The notes beneath the pieces were generated by a model. It had not been told where the DNA came from, did not search any database, and saw only the letters and a program-made list of their open reading frames with translations. Source: Erysipelotrichaceae bacterium (lineage in GTDB: Bacteria; Bacillota_I; Bacilli_A; Erysipelotrichales; Erysipelotrichaceae). Taken from it: a stretch of 32,745 bases of DNA. The stretch lies in contig JAUNEN010000024.1 in NCBI GenBank assembly GCA_030525525.1, positions 5,522 through 38,266 on the forward strand. The letters are read 5' to 3'. The translations under genes and the position numbers were made by a program. Each line of letters begins with the position of its first letter. Position 1 is the first letter of the stretch. Shown piece after piece: positions 1-7,143 of the stretch.

Positions 1-770
1 TTATCGGAAAAGAAAAAGCATGTGTCGTTGATACAGCTTACGGATTCGCGGATCTGAAAACATATATCAGGGAATTCACGGATCTGCCGCTGATTGTATT
101 CAATACACACGGTCATATCGATCATACCGGCGGAAACTTCTGGTTCAATGCACCGGTACACATTCATGAAAAAGACGCACCGATCTATAAGCAGCACAAT
201 GAGCCTTCATTCCACCGCTACATGGAGAAAACGCTGAAAGTGTTCAATAAAATCTTCTTCTGGCGGATTCTGGTGCCGAAGCATCCCGAAGACACGGATG
301 AAGGAAGAATGAATTTTTCCAACTGGCATTTCGTCAAAGAAGGAGACACGTTTGACCTGGGAGACCTGACTGTGCAGGTCATTGAGATTCCGGGTCACAC
401 ACAGGGCAGTATCGCGGTTTACTTCAAAGAGAAGAAACTGATGATTACATCCGATGGCGCAAATCCCGCCACATGGCTCTATCTGCCGGAATCCACGGAT
501 ACCGCGGCATACGCTGCCAGTCTTCACAAACTGGAGAAATATGATTTTGAAACCATTCTGACCGGACATAGCCTGCAGCTGTTTGGCCGCAAAGATCTCA
601 AAGACTGGATCCATGTGGCAGAACATCCCGGATTCTCACATGGGAAAAAGCAGAAAGGCGGTGCATTCGCTCCGGGCGTCACACCGCTGCAGGTATGGGC
701 TGAAGAAGACACAAAACACAAGGGACCTTCGATTGTAATCGATCCCGTTAAAGAAGGCTTGAGGCGGTAA
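1..770 (+). CDS. MBL-fold metallo-hydrolase, 5' partial
   Basis: The reading frame is open from base 3 to the TAA at 768-770. About 255 residues are visible and the N-terminus lies outside the window. The metallo-beta-lactamase signature HGHIDH is encoded at 108-125. The next metal-ligand histidine is in IPGHTQGS (codon 396-398), the bridging aspartate is in TSDG (453-455) and a late histidine is in LTGHS (567-569). All expected ligands of a dinuclear metal site are therefore present. This fold covers thioesterases, lactonases and glyoxalase II-like hydrolases, and the sequence does not say which. No signal peptide can be judged. The next gene starts 3 bases after the stop, so the gene is the first visible member of the esterase/transporter operon. 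Hydrolysis of an ester or lactone intermediate would fit that context, but this is inference. Confidence 0.88.
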   Translation, partial: IGKEKACVVDTAYGFADLKTYIREFTDLPLIVFNTHGHIDHTGGNFWFNAPVHIHEKDAPIYKQHNEPSFHRYMEKTLKVFNKIFFWRILVPKHPEDTDEGRMNFSNWHFVKEGDTFDLGDLTVQVIEIPGHTQGSIAVYFKEKKLMITSDGANPATWLYLPESTDTAAYAASLHKLEKYDFETILTGHSLQLFGRKDLKDWIHVAEHPGFSHGKKQKGGAFAPGVTPLQVWAEEDTKHKGPSIVIDPVKEGLRR

Positions 771-773
771 GAG

Positions 774-1922
774 ATGAAACTGGAACAATGGGAAAAAGAG
801 CCGTTATGGCTGAAAGTGCTGACACCGTATCTGAAAAAGAAACGTCTGCCTCAGCTGAAGGGAAAACCGGAAACAGGTAAATGGGTGCGGATCCCTCTGG
901 ATGGCTGCCTGGCTGCCAATGGGGAAAAGACCTACGCGGATTTCAGACTGGGCAGTGAAAACAGACTTCTGATCTTCTTCATGGGAGGCGGCGTCAGCTG
1001 GAATGAGTACACCGCTGCTCATCCCGCTTCTCTTTATTCAAAAGACAGAGACCTTGGCTTCTATACCATCCATATGGATCTGTTTACGGATCTCAGATTG
1101 AACAGCGGGATCTTCGCGGAAAGAAACGAGAATCCTTTCCGGGACTGGTCGAAACTGATTCTGATCTACGATACCGGTGATTTCCATGCCGGAACAGGAG
1201 ACTTCCCTTACACAGCCCAGGATGGCTCACAGAGGATCTGCCATCACCATGGCTATACCAATTACCGCAAGGCAATGGAAACCGTCATGAAGTTTGTGCC
1301 CGATCCTGAATGCATCGCCGTTACCGGCTGCTCGGGAGGCGCCTTCGGAGCAGCGCTGTTGACAGACGATGTCATGGAGCTTTATCCGGAATGCGGAAAC
1401 ATCATCAGCGTGATTGACAGCGGCTTCTTCCCGCTTCAAGGCTGGCATGACATCGCAGAGAATGTCTGGAAATCCCCCGAAAAGATTACAGACCGGATTC
1501 ATTCGGACAGCATCACACTCGACGCCCTGCAGGCTTTAAGCAAGGAGAGACAGGACAGAGTGAAAATCCTGGTGACCTGCTCAATACGTGATGAAGGCTT
1601 GTCCAGGATGATCAACTATATTGAAAACGGACAATTCACTTTCACAAAAGAAAGCGGTCAAAGATTTCAGGAATGGTTTGCCGCAACTGTGAAGGAAATG
1701 AAAGAAACAATCCCGCAGGCACAGTTTTATATCACTGACTGTCCTGAGAAAAAACAGAAGGAAACAGGTCTTACAAAGCACTGCCTCCTGCAGGATCCGG
1801 TCTTCTATGATTACCGGATCGAAGGAACCAGCTGCGCACAGTGGATCAAAGAGGCAATCCTGGGAAAACAGGAAAATATCGGAATGAAACTGCTGGAGGA
1901 CACATATGAGCAGATGGATTAA
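774..1922 (+). CDS. Pectin-acetylesterase-like (CE13/Notum fold) hydrolase, copy 1
   Basis: A 382-residue alpha/beta-hydrolase. It resembles the pectinacetylesterase/Notum family: a GGGVSW oxyanion-type loop (71-76), a YDTGDFHAG segment (132-140), HHHGYTNY (157-164) and the nucleophile elbow GCSGG with Ser187. Asp273 (CSIRDEG) and His336 (TKHC) are the best candidates to complete the triad. The family removes acyl, usually acetyl, groups from polysaccharides or other acceptors. Secreted relatives carry signal peptides and disulfides; this one starts with a charged, non-hydrophobic N-terminus and so is probably cytoplasmic. It starts 3 bases after the MBL gene and its 3' end overlaps the next gene by 17 bases. 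A paralogue with the same motifs lies at 5798-6928. The family call rests on motif pattern only; the substrate is unknown. Confidence 0.8.
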   Translation: MKLEQWEKEPLWLKVLTPYLKKKRLPQLKGKPETGKWVRIPLDGCLAANGEKTYADFRLGSENRLLIFFMGGGVSWNEYTAAHPASLYSKDRDLGFYTIHMDLFTDLRLNSGIFAERNENPFRDWSKLILIYDTGDFHAGTGDFPYTAQDGSQRICHHHGYTNYRKAMETVMKFVPDPECIAVTGCSGGAFGAALLTDDVMELYPECGNIISVIDSGFFPLQGWHDIAENVWKSPEKITDRIHSDSITLDALQALSKERQDRVKILVTCSIRDEGLSRMINYIENGQFTFTKESGQRFQEWFAATVKEMKETIPQAQFYITDCPEKKQKETGLTKHCLLQDPVFYDYRIEGTSCAQWIKEAILGKQENIGMKLLEDTYEQMD

Positions 1923-2868
1923 CGACATGATCTGCAGAGGACTGCAGAAAATAATTTACTCAACAGCATACAAGGGGCATAAGCCGAATGAATGGAACCC
2001 CTGGAAAGAACCGGGAAAAGTTCAGATGGATAACGGCGTGATCCTGCATAACGATGTCTGCTATGGAAAGAATTATCCCAACAGCTTCGCGGACATCTGG
2101 CTGCCGGACAATACAGATCAAAAGTATCCGGTCGTTGTTTATCTCCATGGCGGCGGCTTCATCTTCGGAAACAAAAGCTCTGGTGATCCTCTTTCGGCAG
2201 GAGAAGAAAAGACAGGCAAACTGATGAAGATCATTGAACAGGGATACGCGCTGGTCAACGCGGACTACGCACTGGCGCCACAGTACAGATTTCCTTCCCA
2301 GATCCGCCAGCTGGATGAGCTGTTCCGTTTCCTTCTGGATCATCAGGAGGAATACAGACTTGATATGAACCATGTATGCCTGTCAGGCGGCAGCGCCGGA
2401 GCGGACATGACTGAAATCTACGCTGCCTGCGTATGCAGTGATGAGTATGCCGGCAAGCTGGACGTGAAGCCGGTCATGACAAAAGAAAACCTCAGAGTTC
2501 TGGCAATCGATGAAGCGGCTCTTGATTCATCCGTATTTGATTCAAAGATGTATGCCATGCTGGGCTGCTGGACCGGGGCGAAGAAGAACACGCCGGAAGA
2601 TACGGCAATGATCAACGCAAAGAACTATCTCAGGGATTCCTATATTCCAAGCTGGATCAATGCTTCCAATGAGGGAGGGGATAACGGCTTCTTTATCAAA
2701 GAGGGAAGAGAGCTGAAGAAAGTGCTGGATCAGATTCATGTACCGAACGATCTGGTGTATTTTCCGTCAGAAAACCTTCCCCATGGATATATGGACAACG
2801 TTGGAAAAGAACCTCACGCAGACGAAGCATTTAACAGAATGATGTCATTTATTGAAAAACATATTTAG
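1906..2868 (+). CDS. Alpha/beta-hydrolase (HSL/BD-FAE-type esterase) 1
   Basis: A 320-residue esterase-like protein. It has the HGGG oxyanion-hole motif (81-84, in VVVYLHGGGFIFG), the NADYALAP strand typical of hormone-sensitive-lipase-type esterases, and a GGSAG nucleophile elbow with Ser163. A histidine near the C-terminus (LPHGYMD) is the likely catalytic base; the acid is not obvious. The ATG at 1906 follows a GGAGG at about 1895 and lies inside the end of the upstream gene, which suggests translational coupling. No signal peptide is visible. It probably removes an acyl group from the imported glycoside; the exact ester (acetyl, cinnamoyl or other) cannot be read from sequence. Confidence 0.87.
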   Translation: MSRWINDMICRGLQKIIYSTAYKGHKPNEWNPWKEPGKVQMDNGVILHNDVCYGKNYPNSFADIWLPDNTDQKYPVVVYLHGGGFIFGNKSSGDPLSAGEEKTGKLMKIIEQGYALVNADYALAPQYRFPSQIRQLDELFRFLLDHQEEYRLDMNHVCLSGGSAGADMTEIYAACVCSDEYAGKLDVKPVMTKENLRVLAIDEAALDSSVFDSKMYAMLGCWTGAKKNTPEDTAMINAKNYLRDSYIPSWINASNEGGDNGFFIKEGRELKKVLDQIHVPNDLVYFPSENLPHGYMDNVGKEPHADEAFNRMMSFIEKHI

Positions 2869-2879
2869 GGAGAAAGACA

Positions 2880-4355
2880 ATGGCAAAGGAAAAAATCAAC
2901 AAGCATCCGGACTGGCAGCTCAGTCGTTCGGAAAAGAACTGGTATTATGTCGGCGACACAGCACGTCTGTTCTGCACTTCACTGGTCGGATCATACATGA
3001 CCATGTTCCTTATGTTCCAGGGAATCAGTACCGTGTCACTGGCCACTTCGATCCTGTTTGTCAAAATCATTGACTCAGTGGATGATGTGCTGTTTGGCTT
3101 CATTATCGACAAAATTGATATTAAAAAATGGAAACTGGTTCAGCGGTTTGCCGGCAAAGGAAAGTACATGCCATGGTATCGTCTGTTCTTCTGGACTTTC
3201 CCTTTTGCGACAATTTTGTTCTTCATGATGCCGAAGAATGCACCGGATTCAGTGAAGATTATCTGGTTCTTTGTGACATATCTGCTTTATGACTTTACAT
3301 GCACACTTACAGAGGTGCCGATGCAGTCCATGATCACAACGCTTACGGACAGTCCATCCGAGAGAAACAGCATTCTGACCGTGAAGGGTGTCATCACAGT
3401 CATCGCCGCGATCGGAATGTCAGTGGTCGTTTCCGCACTGTTAAGCGAAAGATTCGGTGTTCCTCTGAAAAATATCGGTGTCGGCGGCGCATTGATCTTC
3501 CTGGTCTTCATGATTCCTATGGTGTTCAAGGTACAGGAACATAATACAGAACTTAAGAATGTTGAAAACGAGGGATCGCAGGAAAAGTATTCCTTCAAAG
3601 ACATGATCAACTGTGTATTCACAAACAAATACATCATGGTTTATTTCCTGGCCGTTATCATTTCAACCCTTCTCTGCACGCGTACTGCCGTGGAAGGTTT
3701 TATCGGCTTCTATATTTTCCACGATTCCATGATATTGACTTACGTTATGCTGATAGGGTTTGTGCCGGGTATTATTCTCAGCGCCTTCTGCGGCAAACTG
3801 GCAGATAAGTTCGGCAAGAGAAATCTTCTCGCATTCATCTTCGTCCTGCTGGCAGCTGCGACTCTGATTATTTACTTCTTCTGCCGCGACAACAAAATAC
3901 TGTTCATTGTTCTCGGCGGCCTGTGCGCAATCCCCAACGCACTCATCAGTGTGGTCAGAACATACATTGCGCCGGACACAATTGAATATACACGGTATAA
4001 AACAGGTAAAGACTGTTCGGGAATCTTCTATTCACTGCAGTCATTCCTGAACAAAGCGTTAACAGGTCTGGTCGGCTCTGTTGCCCTGTACATTCTTGCG
4101 GCCTCCGGCTGGAAGGAAGTCGTCGGGGACAGCTTCGCTGACCTGGCTGCCCAGGGCGTGACACAGTCGGCGGCTGCGCTCAATACTCTCTGGAATCTTG
4201 GCTATCTCATCCCTGCGGCCGGATTCGGAATCTCAGCAGTTCTGCTCTATCTGTTCTATAACCTGAAGGACAAAGACGCTGAACTGATGTCCAAATGCAA
4301 TGCCGGGCAGATTACACGTGAAGAGTGTGAGGCTCAGCTGAGCAGAAAGTATTAA
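2880..4355 (+). CDS. GPH-family (MelB-like) glycoside:cation symporter
   Basis: A 491-residue polytopic membrane protein with about 12 hydrophobic helices. The first helices hold the GPH-type acidic pattern IIDSVDDVLFGFIIDKID, comparable to the cation/sugar-binding Asp residues of helix II in MelB, followed by a basic cytoplasmic loop (KGKYMPWYR). The C-terminal part has the second inverted half (FCGKLADKFGKRN). This family imports glycosides, pentosides or hexuronides with Na+ or H+. It is the only transporter in the catabolic locus. Because its neighbours lack signal peptides, it presumably brings the whole acylated glycoside into the cytoplasm. The ATG at 2880 follows AGGGAGA 11 bases after the upstream stop. 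Confidence 0.92.
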   Translation: MAKEKINKHPDWQLSRSEKNWYYVGDTARLFCTSLVGSYMTMFLMFQGISTVSLATSILFVKIIDSVDDVLFGFIIDKIDIKKWKLVQRFAGKGKYMPWYRLFFWTFPFATILFFMMPKNAPDSVKIIWFFVTYLLYDFTCTLTEVPMQSMITTLTDSPSERNSILTVKGVITVIAAIGMSVVVSALLSERFGVPLKNIGVGGALIFLVFMIPMVFKVQEHNTELKNVENEGSQEKYSFKDMINCVFTNKYIMVYFLAVIISTLLCTRTAVEGFIGFYIFHDSMILTYVMLIGFVPGIILSAFCGKLADKFGKRNLLAFIFVLLAAATLIIYFFCRDNKILFIVLGGLCAIPNALISVVRTYIAPDTIEYTRYKTGKDCSGIFYSLQSFLNKALTGLVGSVALYILAASGWKEVVGDSFADLAAQGVTQSAAALNTLWNLGYLIPAAGFGISAVLLYLFYNLKDKDAELMSKCNAGQITREECEAQLSRKY

Positions 4356-4371
4356 TGACAGGTGAGTGATC

Positions 4372-5796
4372 ATGACCGATCTGAAAGAAAGACTGACGCG
4401 CTTTCTGCCGGAAAACTGTGAAATCACCCGGGCGGAAACGGTTCCTGCCGGTGACGATAAAAGCATTCCGGTGATGCCGATGAAAAACATTCCTGAGCAT
4501 GTTGCCGTCTGTGTAACGGCAAGACCTGTTTCGGAAAGCAATATCAGAATTGAACTGTGGCTGCCGGTTTCCGGATGGAACGGCGATCTGGCCGGCGTCG
4601 GCAATGGCGGTGCAGCCGGAATGATCCTGCCGATGATGCTGGCGGGTCCCCTGAAACTGGGATTTGCCGCAGTCACAACGGATCTGGGCACTTCCGCAGG
4701 TCCGGACTGCGGTATTGACAACAAAGCGGTCTGGAATGACTTCGGGCACCGCGCCACTCATATCATGACTGCTGTGGGCAAGGCCCTTACGGCAGGATAC
4801 TATGGCGAACAGGTCCGTCATTCCTACTTTATCGGCGGATCAACAGGGGGACAGCAGGCGCTGAGCGAAGCGCAGCGTTATCCGGAGGATTATGATGGCA
4901 TTCTGGCATGTGCGCCGGCTTATGACCGCGTTAATCTGCACCTGGCATTTCTTTGGGACTGGCAGCGTCTGAATGCCGAAGGAGTCCGTCCTTTTACGAA
5001 AAGACAGGAAAAGAAGCTGGTCAGAACTTTCCTGAAGAAATGCGCTGCAGAAGGGCAGCGCCGCAATAAAGATAAATTCTTTTACAGGCCTGACAAGATC
5101 ATGGTTACCCGCGAACTGCTGAAAGATGCCGGCGTGGATAAGACACAGCTTGATGCATTAATGGCGGTATATAAAGGCCTGCCGGGCGTCTATGAGGGAA
5201 CACTTACACCGGGAAGCGAAGGAAGCGGGATGGCGCTGGTCCATCGCTGTGAAAAGGAAAACTTTGACAAAAGCTTTTTCTACCTGTTCCGCTGGGTACT
5301 TGGTGAAGACTTCAATTTCATGGACTTTGATCTGAACCGGGATGGGAAACTTGTGCGTGAAGCACTGTCTTCCCATCTGGATGCGGTCAGTACTGATTTA
5401 ACGGCCTTTAAAAACCATGGCGGAAAACTTCTGCTCGTGCACGGCACAGCTGATCCGATCATCCCGATGACCAGTTCCATCCGTTATTACAAAGATGTTC
5501 AGAGGACAATGGGAGATACGTCTGATTTCTTCCGCATGTTCTTACTGCCGGGCATGGCCCATATCACCGGCGGCCCGGGTGTTCAGGACTTTGTCTACGG
5601 AATGCCGGCTGTACCGAAGGATGAAAAGCATCTGGGGTTATTAACTTTAAAGGCCTGGGTTGAAGAAGGCAAAGCACCGGATGAAATCTGTCCGGTCGCC
5701 TTTAAAAAGTTCCCGCCGCTCGCCGCTTTCAAAGAAAACGGAATAGCATGGGAGCGAAAGGTAATACCGTTCAAAAAAGATGACGGGGAAGAGTGA
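4372..5796 (+). CDS. Tannase/feruloyl esterase family hydrolase lacking the CS-D-HC cysteines
   Basis: A 474-residue member of the tannase family. Diagnostic segments are the LPVSGWNG strand, VTTDLGTSAG, the nucleophile block SYFIGGSTGG then AQRYPEDYDGILACAPA (Ser157), LLLVHGTADPIIP (Asp361) and LLPGMAHITGG (His397). A long insertion of about 185-345 corresponds to the lid domain. Characterised fungal members use a CS-D-HC arrangement in which a cysteine just before the serine bonds a cysteine just after the histidine. Here both positions are non-cysteine (Gly156 and Ile398), while Ser-Asp-His is kept. That fits a cytoplasmic enzyme, as does the absence of a signal peptide. I chose the ATG at 4372, five bases after AGGTGAG, over the GTG at 4366. 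The likely substrates are aromatic (galloyl or hydroxycinnamoyl) esters. Confidence 0.88.
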   Translation: MTDLKERLTRFLPENCEITRAETVPAGDDKSIPVMPMKNIPEHVAVCVTARPVSESNIRIELWLPVSGWNGDLAGVGNGGAAGMILPMMLAGPLKLGFAAVTTDLGTSAGPDCGIDNKAVWNDFGHRATHIMTAVGKALTAGYYGEQVRHSYFIGGSTGGQQALSEAQRYPEDYDGILACAPAYDRVNLHLAFLWDWQRLNAEGVRPFTKRQEKKLVRTFLKKCAAEGQRRNKDKFFYRPDKIMVTRELLKDAGVDKTQLDALMAVYKGLPGVYEGTLTPGSEGSGMALVHRCEKENFDKSFFYLFRWVLGEDFNFMDFDLNRDGKLVREALSSHLDAVSTDLTAFKNHGGKLLLVHGTADPIIPMTSSIRYYKDVQRTMGDTSDFFRMFLLPGMAHITGGPGVQDFVYGMPAVPKDEKHLGLLTLKAWVEEGKAPDEICPVAFKKFPPLAAFKENGIAWERKVIPFKKDDGEE

Positions 5797-5797
5797 T

Positions 5798-6928
5798 ATG
5801 AGAAAACATAAAATCATTCCGGATACCGGCGGCTGGACTCTGAAAGACAGACTGGTTTACCGTCTGATTACGGCCTTCCGTTATCCTGAGCTGCCTGAAA
5901 CGCCTGAAATCGGCAAGGGCTATGAGTATTGGCCGCAAGGAGCCGTAACAGCTGAAAACAAGCCGGTTTACGGCTGCATCCGTCCGGGAAAAGAAAACAA
6001 ACTGATGCTGTCATTCTGCGGCGGAGGCGTCTCTTTCAATGAGTATACAGCAGCCCGGCCGAATAAACCGGGAAACAGAGATAAGCAGAACTTCTATGCC
6101 GTTGAGGCGGAAACTGCCGACATTCTGCTGCGTACAGGAACCAACGGACGCTCAAAAAAGAATCCGTTCCGTGACTGGATGGTTGCCGTGTTTCCCTATA
6201 CTACGGGCGACTTCCACTGCGGCCGCAATGATTATCCCTATACGGACCTGAATGGAAACTCTCAGATTCTCAGACATCACGGATACATCAATTACAGGCT
6301 GCTGCTTGAAAAAGTCAGGGAACTGGTTCCAAATCCTGAAAAGCTGATTATCACCGGTTTTTCCGCCGGCGCATTCGGAACGGCACTGCTGGCAGATGAT
6401 ATCATCGGTGAATTTCCGGCCTGTCATGATGTTACGGTTATATGCGACAGTGCCATGATGCACAATAACTGGCAGACCATTGCGCGCGAAGTCTGGGATG
6501 CACCGGAAGAGATCAGCGCAAGACTGACCGGTACGGAAATCGTCACCGACAGTCTCATTGCCCTGCATAACAAACGCCCGGAAGTTAAAATCATGTACTG
6601 CTGCTCCAGCCGTGACTGGGCTTTGACCCAGTATGTCGGCTATCTGGAAGAAGACGGAAACTGGAATCCGGCAAGGAAAACAGGTGACCGTTTTCAGAAG
6701 CATCTTGTGGATATGGCAGATGCTCTTATGGCCGCAATTCCTGACATAGGACTGTTTTACTTTTACAAACCTGAACCCGCTTATAAGGAGGCGGATCTCA
6801 CAGCACACTGCATCCTGGCAAGTTCCGCCGCCTTCACTGTCCGTGAAGAAGGCATCACAGCAGCTGAATGGATGGAAAAAGGGGTCAATGGTGAAATGCT
6901 GAAGATCGGCCTGGCGCACCTGCGGTGA
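5798..6928 (+). CDS. Pectin-acetylesterase-like (CE13/Notum fold) hydrolase, copy 2
   Basis: A 376-residue paralogue of the protein at 774-1922. It has the same ordered motifs: GGGVSFNEYT, NPFRDW, YTTGDFHCG, HHGYINY, the nucleophile elbow GFSAG (Ser189), SSRDWALTQY (Asp273) and LTAHC (His337). The spacing of Ser, Asp and His is nearly identical in the two copies, which supports the triad assignment. I chose the ATG at 5798, just after GGGGAAGAG and the upstream stop, over an in-frame ATG at 5780 that lies inside the upstream gene. No signal peptide is seen. It is the last gene before the terminator at 6954-7003. Two diverged copies in one operon suggest two acyl positions or two acyl donors, which is inference. 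Confidence 0.8.
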   Translation: MRKHKIIPDTGGWTLKDRLVYRLITAFRYPELPETPEIGKGYEYWPQGAVTAENKPVYGCIRPGKENKLMLSFCGGGVSFNEYTAARPNKPGNRDKQNFYAVEAETADILLRTGTNGRSKKNPFRDWMVAVFPYTTGDFHCGRNDYPYTDLNGNSQILRHHGYINYRLLLEKVRELVPNPEKLIITGFSAGAFGTALLADDIIGEFPACHDVTVICDSAMMHNNWQTIAREVWDAPEEISARLTGTEIVTDSLIALHNKRPEVKIMYCCSSRDWALTQYVGYLEEDGNWNPARKTGDRFQKHLVDMADALMAAIPDIGLFYFYKPEPAYKEADLTAHCILASSAAFTVREEGITAAEWMEKGVNGEMLKIGLAHLR

Positions 6929-6953
6929 AAAAACCAATCAGAACAGCGCATAT

Positions 6954-7003
6954 GATATGTATCCTCTTACCGGCTCCGGCCTGCCTGGGTACATATCTTT
7001 TTT
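6954..7003 (+). terminator. Rho-independent terminator of block A
   Basis: An 11-base-pair stem (6954-6964 with 6987-6997, one G-U pair) encloses a GC-rich loop of about 22 bases and is followed directly by TTTTTT (6998-7003). It starts 25 bases after the stop of the second pectin-acetylesterase-like gene, so block A and block B are probably separate transcripts. Confidence 0.82.
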
Positions 7004-7143
7004 ATGCCAGTTCTCTGACATGATTTCTTTGGATGCATCTGATACAAACACCTTTCCGGTGTCTCATTTTCTATGAAACAATTGTCTCATAAGATACCGC
7101 TGTGATACATTTGTATCAGATGAAAACGGGGAGGGACAGACTT
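7004..7143 (+). promoter_or_regulatory. Control region of block B with nested inverted repeats
   Basis: Three symmetric elements are nested here. A perfect 13-base inverted repeat, CATCTGATACAAA (7036-7048) and TTTGTATCAGATG (7110-7122), flanks an 18-base palindrome ATGAAACAATTGTCTCAT (7073-7090, 8 of 9 pairs). The right arm also belongs to a local palindrome TGATACATTTGTATCA (7103-7118). The two larger structures share nearly the same centre (about 7079 and 7081). A weak promoter match is TTGTCT (7082-7087) with TACATT (7106-7111), which would place operators over both boxes. No regulator gene lies next to it. Confidence 0.6.

Noticed and set aside
7102-7143. Earlier GTG start for the GH2 gene
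   Set aside because: It would put the coding sequence through the operator and lacks a ribosome site, whereas ATG 7144 has GGGGAGG at good spacing.
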